Notes: generated by a model not told the origin, from the letters alone. Positions 25,952 to 40,974 are shown, counted from the stretch's first letter. The stretch: 64,000 bases of DNA from CAWHJN01 sp963829705 (GCA_963829705.1 CAWHJN010000001.1:62001-126000), one strand, 5' to 3'. A program made the numbers and translations.

Positions 25952-27367
25952 ATGGATTCCTACACCAACCAGGGCAGCGCGTCTGTCGTGCTGCGCGTGC
26001 GCCTCGAAAACCGGCCTGGCACCCTTGCGCGCCTCACCGGCGTCATCGGCCAGACGCGCGCCAACATCGGCGCCATCGACCTCGTCAGCGCCGAGGGCGA
26101 CGCGCTCGTGCGCGACCTAACGCTGTATCTCAGCGGCTCGGGCGCGCTCGAAAGGCTCCTCGGACAACTGGAGGCGCTCGACGGCATCGAGGTCATCAGC
26201 GTGGCTGACCGGACGTTTCAGATGCACGCGGGCGGCAAGATCGAGGTAGTATCGAAAGTCCCCGTTCGCACGCGCGACCAGCTTTCGATGGCCTACACGC
26301 CTGGCGTGGCGCGCGTCTGCATGGCCATCCACGACGAACCGGAGCAAGCCTTCACACTCACGAGCAAGGCCAACATGGTGGCCGTCGTCTCCGACGGCAC
26401 GGCGGTGCTCGGCCTGGGCGACATCGGCCCGTACGCGGCGATGCCGGTGATGGAGGGCAAGGCGCAGTTGTTCAAGGAGTTCGGCGGCGTCAACGCGTTC
26501 CCCATCTGCCTCGACACCCACGACGTCGACGAGATCGTCGAGACCGTCACGCGCATCGCGCCCGGCTTCGGCGGCATCAACCTCGAAGACATCTCGGCTC
26601 CCCGCTGCTTCGAGATCGAACGCCGCCTCAAGGCCGACCTCGACATCCCCGTTTTCCACGACGACCAGCACGGCACGGCGGTGGTGTCTACGGCGGCGCT
26701 CATCAACGCGCTGCGCGTGGTGGGCAAAAAGCCCGAGGACCTTAAGGTCGTCGTGATGGGCGTCGGCGCGGCGGGCACGGCGGTGTCGCGGATGTTCATC
26801 AACCTCGGCGTCAAAAACCTCATCGGGGTCGACCGCAAGGGGGTGATCTCGCGCAACCGGCCCGACCTGACGCCCGAGAAGGCGCTCTTCGCTTCGTTCA
26901 CGAACCCGCACGACGAGCAGGGTAGCGTACACGACGCCATGACGGACGCCGACGTGTTCGTGGGCCTGTCCGGGCCGAACCTCATCGACGAGCACGATCT
27001 CGAGAAGATGGCCGCTCGCCCCATCGTCTTCGCCCTGTCCAACCCCGACCCGGAGATCGCGCCGGAGAAGGCGTACGGGCGCGTGGCGGTGATGGCGACG
27101 GGCCGCAGCGACTACCCCAACCAGATCAACAACGTGCTGTGCTTTCCCGGCATCTTCAAGGGCGCGCTGGCCTGCCGGGCGACGGACATCAACGAGGAGA
27201 TGAAGCTGGCGGCGGCCCACGCCATCGCCGCGTGCATCGACGCGGACCACCTGACGGCCGACTACATCATCCCCAGCGTCTTCGACCAGTCGGTGGCGGA
27301 CCGGGTGGCCGAGGCTGTCGAGCGGGCGGCTGTCCAGACAGGCGTGGCGCGGGCGGCAGTGCGATAA
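25952..27367 (+). CDS. NAD(P)-dependent malic enzyme with an N-terminal ACT domain
   Basis: 471 residues from ATG 25952. Residues 10-85 form an ACT domain (VVLRVRLENRPGTLARLTGVIGQTRANIGAID), an amino-acid-binding regulatory module. The catalytic part starts VPVRTRDQLSMAYTPGVARVC, then TVLGLGDIGPYAAMPVMEGKAQLFKEFG-type and FHDDQHGTAVV motifs (metal-binding DD), then a Rossmann GVGAAGTAV. It decarboxylates malate to pyruvate. The ACT domain suggests allosteric control by an amino acid or similar effector (inference). It stands alone, after the rpsA terminator and convergent with nth. Confidence 0.94.
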   Translation: MDSYTNQGSASVVLRVRLENRPGTLARLTGVIGQTRANIGAIDLVSAEGDALVRDLTLYLSGSGALERLLGQLEALDGIEVISVADRTFQMHAGGKIEVVSKVPVRTRDQLSMAYTPGVARVCMAIHDEPEQAFTLTSKANMVAVVSDGTAVLGLGDIGPYAAMPVMEGKAQLFKEFGGVNAFPICLDTHDVDEIVETVTRIAPGFGGINLEDISAPRCFEIERRLKADLDIPVFHDDQHGTAVVSTAALINALRVVGKKPEDLKVVVMGVGAAGTAVSRMFINLGVKNLIGVDRKGVISRNRPDLTPEKALFASFTNPHDEQGSVHDAMTDADVFVGLSGPNLIDEHDLEKMAARPIVFALSNPDPEIAPEKAYGRVAVMATGRSDYPNQINNVLCFPGIFKGALACRATDINEEMKLAAAHAIAACIDADHLTADYIIPSVFDQSVADRVAEAVERAAVQTGVARAAVR

Positions 27368-27373
27368 AGGCCC

Positions 27374-28060
27374 TCACGTGTCGCCCAGGAACTGTTTTCC
27401 CGTCGGGCAGAGGGGCAACACCGGGCAGCGCTCGCAGGCCGGGTTTCTGAAATAGCAACAGCGCTGGCCGTGCAGCATCAGCGCCTCGTGATGGTCGTAG
27501 ACCTGCTGGGCGTCCCAGTCGGCGGGGAGGAGGGCGGCAAGGTGGTCGTGAACGGCGGTCGCCGACATCTTCGGCGTCACGAAGCCCAGCCGTTCCGCCA
27601 CCCGTCCGTGGTGCGCGTCCACAGGCAGGGCGGGGCGGCGAAGCGTGCTGAAGAGCAGCGTCGCCGCGCTCGTTTTCGGGCCTACGCCCGGAATCTTTTC
27701 GAGCCAGTGGCGGGCTTCCTCGACCGGCAGGGCACCGAGAAAATCCAGACTCAGCGTGCCCGTCTCGTCCCGGATGATCCGCAGCGCCTGCTGGATGCGC
27801 GGTGCTTTCTGCTCGGGCCACGTCGCCGCCGCGATGGCGGCTTCGACCTCCGACGTCGGCGCGTCGATCACGCGTTCCCACGTCGGAAAGCGCTCACGCA
27901 GCACCCGGTAGGCGCGGCCCGAATCGGCGTTTTTCGTGCGGTGCGAGAGCAGCGCCGAGACGAGTTCGGAGAGCGGGTCTTTGTCCGAGAAAAACGGCAC
28001 GGGGCAGTCGTACGCCGCGCACAGCGTTTCGTGGACGAGGAGGAGGCGCCCGTCGTCCAC
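27374..28060 (-). CDS. nth: Endonuclease III (DNA glycosylase/AP lyase)
   Basis: 228 residues from GTG 28060. The helix-hairpin-helix IPGVGPKTSAATLL carries the catalytic Lys, and the catalytic Asp is in VDAHHGRV. The iron-sulfur site is C-x6-C-x2-C-x5-C (CCYFRNPACERCPVLPLC). The usual LSAQT motif reads LSHRTKN, as in a known Nth subgroup. It removes oxidised pyrimidines from DNA. It starts four bases after the stop of the trehalose synthase/maltokinase gene, so it may be carried on the same transcript. Confidence 0.93.
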   Translation of the reverse strand: MDDGRLLLVHETLCAAYDCPVPFFSDKDPLSELVSALLSHRTKNADSGRAYRVLRERFPTWERVIDAPTSEVEAAIAAATWPEQKAPRIQQALRIIRDETGTLSLDFLGALPVEEARHWLEKIPGVGPKTSAATLLFSTLRRPALPVDAHHGRVAERLGFVTPKMSATAVHDHLAALLPADWDAQQVYDHHEALMLHGQRCCYFRNPACERCPVLPLCPTGKQFLGDT

Positions 28061-28064
28061 AGGT

Positions 28065-31280
<3,216 letters not shown>

Positions 31281-31563
31281 GGGGCCAGGTTGAGTTTCCT
31301 TTCCTTACCCGGCCCTCCGGCGGCATGTTCAGCGCGGATCGCTACGAATGTGTTGGCGATGCGCCGCCGCGTCGTTCGGTGTTGTCCTTCGTCGCCTCGC
31401 CCGCGTCGAACTCCACATCGAATTGCACATCCTCTAAGACTTCCGCCAGCGACCCTTCAACGCCTGACGCTTCGCTACCGAACGCTGCCTCGCAGCCCTC
31501 GTAGGGAGGCAGCGCCCAACCGTTCTCTGAACGAGCGTAGCGCAACTGGGGTGTGGAGAGAAA
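31281..31563. other. Gap between glgE and treS-mak
   Basis: No convincing gene. A minus-strand frame 31342-31545 (67 codons, TTG start) resembles nothing known to me. An inverted repeat GCTGCCTC (31484-31491) / GAGGCAGC (31506-31513) lies upstream of treS-mak, without a T run. Promoters or mRNA structure for treS-mak could lie here. Confidence 0.4.
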
Positions 31564-33615
31564 TCAATGGCCACCGGAAGATGCGGGGGAAGCGTCGGAT
31601 TCGGGCATCTCCTGGCCATGCAGCACGAAGACGTGCGCGGGCATCACGTGTGGGTCGAGGCGGACGTACGGGTGCGACTCGTGCCAGCGGTACGTTTCGC
31701 CGCCGAGCGCGTCGTGGGCCGTCACGCCCGCGCTGCTATCGAGGCCGATCTCGGTGGGGTCGAGCGTCAGCCAGCCTTCCTGCACGTGGTGCGGGTCGAG
31801 GGTGACGACGACGAGCACGCGGCTTCCTTCGTGGCGCTTCACGTAGGCCAGCAGGTGCGGGTTGCCCGTCTGCACGAACGTCACGTTGCGGGCGTACTGC
31901 AGCGCGGGTTCGGCGTGGCGGATCTTGTTGATGCGCGCGAAGACGGGTTGCAGCGAGTGCGGATCGTGCCAGTTCCACGTGCGGATCTCGTACTTCTCGT
32001 TGTCGGCGTACTCCTCGCGGGCGGGGTGCTTGTGCGTCTGCACGTGCTCGTAGGGCGGGCCGTAGATGCCGTAGGTGGGCGAGAGCGTCGCGGCCACAAT
32101 GAACCGGGCGATGTGCAGCGGTCGGCCGCCGTGCTCCAACTCCTCGTGGAAAATGTCGGGCGTATTGGGCCAGAAGTTCGGTCGGAAATACTCAGCCACG
32201 TCCGTCTGGAACAGCTCCTCGCCGTACGCCTGCAGTTCTTCGGCGGAGTTGCGCCACGCGAAGTACGTGTACGAATTGTTGAAGCCGATCTTCGCCAGCC
32301 CCTGCATGATGCGCGGGCGCGAGAACGCCTCGGCGAGGAAGATCAACTCCGGGTGATCGTCGCGCAGCGTGCGAAGGCACCATTCCCAGAACGCGAACGG
32401 CTTGGTGTGCGGGTTGTCCACGCGGAAGATCGTGACGCCCTTGTCGATCCAGAAGGTGAAGACGCTCCGCAGCTCCTCCCACAGCGCGGGCCATGCCTCG
32501 CTCTCGAAGTCGAACGGGTAGACGTCCTGGTATTTTTTGGGCGGATTCTCGGCGTAGCGGATGGTGCCGTCCGGACGGTGGCGGAACCACTCGGGGTGCT
32601 CTTCCACGTACGGATGGTCGGGCGAGGTCTGGAACGCCACGTCGAGCGCCACTTCCAGCCCCACCTTTTCGGCCTCGGCCATGAAGCGCTCGAACGCGGG
32701 CATCCCGCCGAGCGCGCTGTGGACGCTCTTGTGGCCGCCCTTCGTGCCGTCGGGCAGAAAGCCGCCGATGGCCCACGGGCTGCCGGGCTCGTGGCTCTCC
32801 GCCGTGGGCGCGTTGTCCTTGCCCTTGCGAAACTGCACGCCGATGGGATGCACGGGCGGCAGGTAGACGACGTCGAAGCCCATCTCCTTGATGCGTGCGA
32901 GCCTCCGGGCGGCATCGTCGAGGGTGCCGTGCTGGCCGGGCTCGTCGGCGGCGGAGCGGGGGAAAAACTCGTACCAGGCCGCGAAGCGCGCCCGCTCGGG
33001 GTCGACGGCGACGGACTGCGGCGCACTCTCGACGAGTCCCTCGCGGGGATCGGCCTGGGTGGCGAGATCGCGCGCGTCGTCTTCGAGTCCGGCGGCGACG
33101 TCGCCCGCTTCGAAGCGTTTGGCGTACGCATTGAGCTTTTTCTTTACGTCGCCCTTCGCGTTCTTCGCGCGCTCGCGGAGCAGCGCGGCGGCGTCGAGGA
33201 GTTCGCCCCGAAGGAGCGTTTCGCTCTCGCCGCCGTCCACGCGGCGCTGAAACTGGTGCTGCCACGTGCGGAAGCTGTCGAGCCACGCCCGTGCCACGAA
33301 CTGCCACGTACCCAGCGCTTGGGGGGTGAAGGTGGCCACGTACTCGTCGTTGTAGCGCAGCGGCATCGGGTGGACCGTCTGTTTGCCGTCGGGGTCGGTG
33401 ACGACGAGTTCGGCGGTGATGAGGTCGTGGCCATCGGTGATAAAGCCCGCGACGACCTCGACGTCTTCGCCGACGCTGCGGCGGATGGGCCACCGCCCAC
33501 CGTCGAGGTGGGGCGTGAGCGTGGCGAGGACGACGCGCGACCACGCGCGGGGCGCGGGCGAGGGTGGGTTCCAGGCGAGGGTGTCGAGGCTCGTGTCGAG
33601 GGGCGAAAGCGGCAT
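31564..33615 (-). CDS. glgE: Alpha-1,4-glucan:maltose-1-phosphate maltosyltransferase
   Basis: 683 residues from ATG 33615, the usual GlgE length. The N-terminal domain starts near AWSRVVLATLTPHLDGGRWPIRR. The GH13_3 barrel has PVHPIGVQFRKGKDN and GGHKSVHSALGG, the nucleophile Asp 400 in FRVDNPHTKPF, acid Glu 429 in FLAEAFSRP, and the family signatures FRHRPDGTIRYAENPPKKYQD and YGIYGPPYEHVQ. It adds maltosyl units from maltose-1-phosphate to alpha-1,4-glucan. It is divergent from glgX, with about 210 bases between the starts. No glgB branching enzyme gene is in the window. Confidence 0.96.
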   Translation of the reverse strand: MPLSPLDTSLDTLAWNPPSPAPRAWSRVVLATLTPHLDGGRWPIRRSVGEDVEVVAGFITDGHDLITAELVVTDPDGKQTVHPMPLRYNDEYVATFTPQALGTWQFVARAWLDSFRTWQHQFQRRVDGGESETLLRGELLDAAALLRERAKNAKGDVKKKLNAYAKRFEAGDVAAGLEDDARDLATQADPREGLVESAPQSVAVDPERARFAAWYEFFPRSAADEPGQHGTLDDAARRLARIKEMGFDVVYLPPVHPIGVQFRKGKDNAPTAESHEPGSPWAIGGFLPDGTKGGHKSVHSALGGMPAFERFMAEAEKVGLEVALDVAFQTSPDHPYVEEHPEWFRHRPDGTIRYAENPPKKYQDVYPFDFESEAWPALWEELRSVFTFWIDKGVTIFRVDNPHTKPFAFWEWCLRTLRDDHPELIFLAEAFSRPRIMQGLAKIGFNNSYTYFAWRNSAEELQAYGEELFQTDVAEYFRPNFWPNTPDIFHEELEHGGRPLHIARFIVAATLSPTYGIYGPPYEHVQTHKHPAREEYADNEKYEIRTWNWHDPHSLQPVFARINKIRHAEPALQYARNVTFVQTGNPHLLAYVKRHEGSRVLVVVTLDPHHVQEGWLTLDPTEIGLDSSAGVTAHDALGGETYRWHESHPYVRLDPHVMPAHVFVLHGQEMPESDASPASSGGH

Positions 33616-33824
33616 ACCGCGAAAAGGGATTCGTGAGGAGGAATCGAGCAGGTGATACACCCGTTGCCCCCGCTCGGGTTGCCACGCCGCCCGCTTTCCT
33701 CGCGTCGGGGCAGCAAAAGGATGCTCTATCTTCGGAGCCACGATCCTCTGCGCCTGCCTGCGCGCTGCCTGTGCGCGTGGCGCACCCGACGACATGTTTC
33801 CGTCCCCCGCCTGACGTTCCCCCG

Positions 33825-36026
<2,202 letters not shown>

Positions 36027-36035
36027 GCCCCGCGC

Positions 36036-37956
36036 ATGACACGGACCTTTCTGCTGGCGACGATGCTCGCATGCTGCCTGCCGTCGGCGTACGGGCAGGT
36101 TCGGGGGGGCGCGGCTTCCGTAGCCGATGTGGTCGTCGACCGCGATGGGGATTTCGTGCCGGACCGGCTGGGCGAGCGTGTGACGGTGGGCGGGCGGGCG
36201 AGTGTTGGCGGGGGCGTACTGGGCGGTGATGTCGGGTATGTTCATCGAGGCGGGCGGAGCGGGCATCCACCTGAACGGAGCGCTGTCGGCCCCCGTGGCG
36301 CACGGCGACAGCGTCGTGGCAACGGGCGTGCTGCGCCAGGACCAGGGCGCGAACGTGCTGGAGGTCGAAACCTACCGCGTGGTGCCTGCGACCCCGAAAA
36401 TTCTCATGCCCGTTCCGTTCCACCCGGGGCAGGGGGGCACGGAAGCCTTCGAGGGGCGACTCGTCGAGATCGAAGGCCGCGTCATCGGGTTGAACGCCAT
36501 CCCGATCGGGCAGGCGTTGAGCTTGCTCGTGGACGGGGCGCACTTTACCCTCATCTTTTTTAGCAGCCGCCCCGACCATGCCACTTTCGACGACGTTCCG
36601 ATGGGCGCGCGCGTGCGCGTGACGGGCATCGTCGGGCAGTTCGACCGCGAAGCACCGTACGATTCTGGCTACCAGCTCTACCCACGCACGCTGTCCGATA
36701 TCCGCACCGTGGACGTGGCAGTGGACACGTGGCGCAGGCTGGTGCTCGTGCTGGCCGTGCTGGTGCTGCTCGGTGCCGCGTGGGTGTGGAGTCTGCGCCA
36801 GCAGGTGCGCCGCCGCGTCGCCGAACGCCTCGCCACCGAGGCGCGCTATCGTCTGCTTTTCAACACCGTCGATGACGCCGTTCTCGTGCTAGACCAGTCG
36901 GAGAAGGAATGGACGCTGCTCGAAGTCAACGACGAAGTGCTACGCCTGACGGGCTTCACCCGTGAAGAGGTGATGGACCTCCCGCTTCGCAACCTGGTGC
37001 TGGACGATGCCGCGTCCCGAGAACACATCACGCTGTTGCGGACAGCGGGCCGCGCCACGCACAGCATCCACTTTCGCTGCAAAGACGGATCGCTGCTCCC
37101 GGTCGAGATGCGCGCGCAGACGCTTACTGTCGGCGATCGCCAACTCGTCGTCTCGACGGCGCGCGACGCTCGGGCACGTGTGGCGCACGAGAGGGGCATC
37201 GAGGAGGCCCGCGCGCGCGCCGAAGATCTCGCCCGGTTGCAATCCTCCTTCGTCGCCAACATGAGCCACGAACTCCGCACGCCGCTGGCGGGCATGATCG
37301 GGTTCGCCGAGGTCTTGCAGGCCGAGTTGAAGGGCGAGCACGCCGAGTTCGCCTCCATCATTGCACAGGGCGGGCACCGGCTGCTCGACACCCTCAACGC
37401 CGTGCTCGACCTCGCTCGCCTCGACGCGCACGGCTATGCCGTTCACGCTCGCGAGGTAGACGCCGCCCGCGAGGTGCAGAATGCGCTCACGCTGCTCGGT
37501 CCGCTCGTGTCGCGCAAGGACATCGACTTCACGTGGGACGTGCCTGCCGAGCCACTTCCCATCGTGATCGACACCACCGCGCTCGACCGCATCGTGCATA
37601 ACCTCGTCGGCAACGCCTTCAAATTCACAGACTGCGGGCACATCCACGTCACGCTGCGCCCTGAGGGCAAGGGGATCGAGCTGACCGTCGCAGATACCGG
37701 CGTCGGCATGACGGCGGAGTTTCAGGAGAAGCTGTTTCAGCCGTTCACGCAGGAAAGCCATGGACTCTCGCGTAGCCACGAGGGCGTCGGGCTGGGGCTG
37801 TCGCTCACGCAGCGGCTTGTGACGCTGCTACAGGGCACCATCGCTGTCACGAGCGAGAAAAACTCCGGTACGACGTTCACGGTGTGGCTGCCGTCGCTCG
37901 GCGAGGTCGCGTGCCCGGAAATCGCCCAACCCGCGGAGATGTCCGCGTCCACGTAG
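36036..37956 (+). CDS. Membrane sensor histidine kinase with an OB-like periplasmic sensor; apparent frameshift near 36210
   Basis: Signal peptide MTRTFLLATMLACCLPSAYGQ, then VADVVVDRDGDFVPDRLGERVTVGGRASV in the first frame. The protein continues one frame away as AYWAVMSGMFIEAGGAGIHLNG; deleting one G from the G5 run near 36206-36211 joins them, giving about 639 residues. The periplasmic part (to about residue 225) looks like tandem OB-fold-like beta modules (HGDSVVATGVL, VEIEGRVIGL). A membrane helix LVLVLAVLVLLGAAWVW leads to a PAS domain and a kinase core: H box FVANMSHELRTPLAGMIGF, N box IVHNLVGNAFKFT, G boxes DTGVGM and GVGLGLSL. No response regulator gene is adjacent. It lies ten bases after glgX, so a carbohydrate-related signal is possible (inference). 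Confidence 0.85.
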
Positions 37957-37980
37957 AATTGAAGTTGACGAATTGACCCT
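37956..37980. repeat. Heptanucleotide tract (GAATTGA family)
   Basis: GAATTGA, AGTTGAC, GAATTGA: three units of seven directly after the kinase stop codon and about 17 bases before the next ATG. Confidence 0.65.
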
Positions 37981-37995
37981 TATCCCATCACGGTT

Positions 37996-38172
37996 ATGGC
38001 TAAAAAGAAAGACGAAAAGAAGCGCGAGAAACGCGCTCGCAAAGATGAAGAGGCGGGCGGCAAGGTGAAGAAGTCGGCCCGGGTGGCCGCGCTGGAAGCG
38101 CGTGTGGAGGCCCTCGAAACGCAGCTTCAGGCGCTGGCAGGTGCCGTGGACGAGGCGCTGCGCGAGGGCTGA
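37996..38172 (+). CDS. Small Lys-rich coiled-coil protein
   Basis: 58 residues: MAKKKDEKKREKRARKDEE, then a heptad-patterned helix VAALEARVEALETQLQALAGAV ending DEALREG. Residues 30-52 have Leu/Val at a/d positions, so a parallel coiled-coil dimer is plausible. The basic N-terminus could bind nucleic acid or the ribosome. It sits 40 bases after the kinase gene, separated by a heptad tract, and is convergent with treY. The family is unknown; codon use (GC-rich third positions) supports real coding. Confidence 0.65.
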   Translation: MAKKKDEKKREKRARKDEEAGGKVKKSARVAALEARVEALETQLQALAGAVDEALREG

Positions 38173-38189
38173 GGCCCTCCACACGCGCG

Positions 38190-40838
38190 TCACTCGGGCA
38201 CAGATGTCGCGGAGTTCTCGGCGATCCAGACGTGCCACGGGTACGCCGTTTCGAGTGGCAGCGCGTCGGCAGTCGTCTGTTCGCCCGTGAGCGCGTGCGT
38301 CCAGGTGCGCCCGTGCAGCGCATCGGGCAGGGGCAGTGTCATGTTTTCAGGCAGCGGGCGGGCGCCGTAGCGTGGGACGGCGGCCACGAGCGCTCCGCTC
38401 TCGCCTTCTCGGGAAAAGGCAAACCAGCGTGCGTCGTCGTCGCCAGAGGCGGCGATGGGGCGGTAGCCGTCCGCGAACGCATCGGGGTGCGCGGTGCGTA
38501 GATGCAGCAGCCGCGCCATCGTCCACAGCTTCAGGCCCTCGTCACGGGCATCCCACCGCTCGGCGAGCACGTCGGCGGAAAGCGGCGTGTCCGGGTCGAG
38601 GCGTTCGAGGTCGCGCGCGCGGGCGTCGAAGTCGACGGGCCGCCGGTTGTCGGGGTCGACGAGCGAGAGGTCGAGGTATTCGGTGCCCTGGTAGAAGTCT
38701 GGGAAGCCGGGCTGGGTGAGCTTCAGCGCGATCTGCGACAGCGTGTTGAAAAAGCCCAGCCGCGCCAGCGTGTCCGCCAGCGGCTGCACGGCCCCGGCGG
38801 TGCGCGGGTCGGTGGTGACGCCGCGCACGTAGCGGTCGAGGGCCGTCTCGTAGGACTCGTCGATGTGGATCCACGAGGTGTGGAGCTTGCTCTCGCGGGC
38901 GGCTTTCTGCGCGTAGGTCGCGAGGCGGTCGGCGAGCGCGTCCACATCGTCGTTCCACAGGGCCACGAGCGTCTGGAAGAACAGGTAGCGGTCGGAGCGC
39001 AGCGGCAAGTCGCGCGTCGTGTAGGGCCGCCCGATCTCGGCCAGCGCGTCGACGACCTCGGCCCACGCCTGTGGCACCTCCGAGAGCGCGACGAGGCGCA
39101 TCCGGGTGTCCTCGCCGCGCTTGTGGTCGTGCGTGGCCGTGGCCAGCAGCGTGTTGGGCTTGAGCTTGGCGCGGTAGCGGGCGTGCGCGTGCGCTGCCTC
39201 GGGCGTGACGCCGAAGTGGTCGGGCTCGCCGCCGACCTCGTTCAGGGCCGTCAGGCGCACCCAGCGGTAAAAGGCGGTGTCCTCGACGCCCTTGGCCGCC
39301 ACGGGCGCGGTGTACTGTTGGAAGCGCTCGATCCAGTCGTGCTGCGCGGCACGGAGATCGTCCGGGAGCGGCTCGGTGAGCACGTGCTGGATAAAGGCGT
39401 AAACCGACCGCTCGCCCGCCGGGTCGCGGCGGATGGCGCGCTCGATGGCCTGCGCGATCACCTCGCGCGCCTCGGCCTCTTCGTAGGGCAGGTACGTCCG
39501 GTAGCGGTCGAACGAGGCGATGGTCTGCACGAGGGCGTCGCGGAGTGCTTCGAGCGTGAAGTCGCGGGTGTGGTAGTCCGCCTCCGAGATCCGGTCGAGT
39601 TCGTAGGAGAGCCGAAAGAGTTCGCTGGAGAGCGACGTGTCCATGACGAGCGCCTTCGAGCGGTGGACCTCCTCGGCATACGACCGCGCCTCGGGTACGA
39701 AGCGGGCGTAGAGGCGCGTCAGCGGGTCCTCGCCTGCGGGGTCGAGCAGCAGGCCGAGCGCGTCGTTCATGAAGCGGTAGCCGGTCGTGCCTTCGACGGG
39801 CCACTCGATGGGCAGCACCTCGCCGTGGCCGCGGATTTTCTCCACCCACAGGTGCTGCGCGCCGAGTTCACGCAGCCCTTCGAGGTAGGCGTGCGGGTCG
39901 GAGAGGCCATCGATGTGATCGAGGCGAACGCCGTCGACGCCGTCGAGCGTGAGCAACTCGCCAAGCAGCCGGTGCGCCTGCCAGAACACGCGCTCGTCCT
40001 CCATCCGCAGCGCCGCCAGCCCGTTGATGTCGAAAAAGCGGCGGTAGTTGATCTCGTGCCCGGCGGTCTTCCAGTACGAGAGCCGCCAGTACTGATTTTC
40101 CAGCAGTTCGTGGAGCGCCTCGCCGCTGCACGCCGCCGCTGCCTGCGCGAAATCGATGCGGTCGGAGAGGGCGATCAGGCGCAGGCGCAGCGTCTCGGCC
40201 TTGTCGCGCACGCTGGCATCGAGCGTGGCGTAGGATTCGATGATCTCTTTGAGGTCGAAGTACACCTCCTGCCGCTCGTAGCGGGGCAGGGCTTCTTCGA
40301 GGAGAGGCGTGTAGGACGCCGGGTTGAGGGCAAAGCGGTTGTCGTAGTAGGCGAGGCAGAAGCGCCCATCGCTGAACGTCACCGACAGCTCGCCGCCGTC
40401 GAGCACGTCTCCGTAGGGCTTGCCGAGAAACGGCAGCAGCACCTTGCCATCGAGTTCGGGCTTGAGCGGGTGCCAGTCGATGTCGAACAGGCGGGCATAC
40501 GGCGAGGCAGGGCCATAGGCGAGCACGTCCTGCCACGCGGCGTTTTCAGTGCCGACGCCCGCGTGGTTGGGCACGAAGTCGAGGATGACGCCCATCTCGT
40601 GCGCCTGCACGGTTTCGAGCAGCGCCTCGAAGCCGTCGCGCCCGCCGAGTTCGCTGTTGATGGCGTTGTGGTCGATCACGTCGTAGCCGTGCGTCGAGCC
40701 CGCTCGCGCCTGCGTAATGGGCGAGAGGTACAGGTGGCTGATGCCCAGCGCCGACAGGTACGGCACGATGGCCGCCGCCTCGGCGAAGCCGAAGCCCGGA
40801 TGGAGTTGCAAACGGTAGGAAGCGCGGAAAGAAGACAC
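38190..40838 (-). CDS. treY: Maltooligosyltrehalose synthase
   Basis: 882 residues from GTG 40838. The family hallmarks are FRASYRLQLHPGFGF at the start, SPITQARAGSTHGYDVIDH, YRRFFDINGLAALRMED, the nucleophile region GVRLDHIDGL, and VEKIRGHGEVLPIEWPVEGTTGYRF. The long insertions typical of TreY are present, and YQGTEYLDLSLVDPDNRRPVDF lies near the C-terminus. It turns the reducing end of maltodextrins into a trehalosyl unit. It follows treZ (137 bases) on the same strand; a heptad tract fills part of that gap and abuts the GTG. Confidence 0.96.
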   Translation of the reverse strand: MSSFRASYRLQLHPGFGFAEAAAIVPYLSALGISHLYLSPITQARAGSTHGYDVIDHNAINSELGGRDGFEALLETVQAHEMGVILDFVPNHAGVGTENAAWQDVLAYGPASPYARLFDIDWHPLKPELDGKVLLPFLGKPYGDVLDGGELSVTFSDGRFCLAYYDNRFALNPASYTPLLEEALPRYERQEVYFDLKEIIESYATLDASVRDKAETLRLRLIALSDRIDFAQAAAACSGEALHELLENQYWRLSYWKTAGHEINYRRFFDINGLAALRMEDERVFWQAHRLLGELLTLDGVDGVRLDHIDGLSDPHAYLEGLRELGAQHLWVEKIRGHGEVLPIEWPVEGTTGYRFMNDALGLLLDPAGEDPLTRLYARFVPEARSYAEEVHRSKALVMDTSLSSELFRLSYELDRISEADYHTRDFTLEALRDALVQTIASFDRYRTYLPYEEAEAREVIAQAIERAIRRDPAGERSVYAFIQHVLTEPLPDDLRAAQHDWIERFQQYTAPVAAKGVEDTAFYRWVRLTALNEVGGEPDHFGVTPEAAHAHARYRAKLKPNTLLATATHDHKRGEDTRMRLVALSEVPQAWAEVVDALAEIGRPYTTRDLPLRSDRYLFFQTLVALWNDDVDALADRLATYAQKAARESKLHTSWIHIDESYETALDRYVRGVTTDPRTAGAVQPLADTLARLGFFNTLSQIALKLTQPGFPDFYQGTEYLDLSLVDPDNRRPVDFDARARDLERLDPDTPLSADVLAERWDARDEGLKLWTMARLLHLRTAHPDAFADGYRPIAASGDDDARWFAFSREGESGALVAAVPRYGARPLPENMTLPLPDALHGRTWTHALTGEQTTADALPLETAYPWHVWIAENSATSVPE

Positions 40839-40841
40839 GGG

Positions 40842-40897
40842 GGAAAGTGGGAAGTGGGGTTTCGGAACGCGGAAGTTGGAGGTGCGAGGTAGGGGAG
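40842..40897. repeat. Heptanucleotide tract (GGAAGTG family) at the treY start
   Basis: Units read GGAAAGT, GGGAAGT, GGGGTTT, CGGAACG, CGGAAGT, TGGAGGT, GCGAGGT, AGGGGAG. There are eight consecutive 7-base units, ending three bases from the treY GTG. On the coding strand it appears as a C-rich leader (ACTTCCG-like). Confidence 0.75.
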
Positions 40898-40974
40898 GAA
40901 GGAAATCCGCCCGTTTCAGCGCGCTACGTTCTCACTGTGCAGCGTTCGGGTGAAGCGAAGAGCACCAAAAATCG

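Noticed and set aside
31484..31513. Inverted repeat GCTGCCTC/GAGGCAGC as a terminator of glgE
   Set aside because: It has no following T run on either strand.
31342..31545. A 67-codon minus-strand frame between glgE and treS-mak
   Set aside because: TTG start, no family likeness, and its 5' part is an inverted repeat. Not enough to call a gene.
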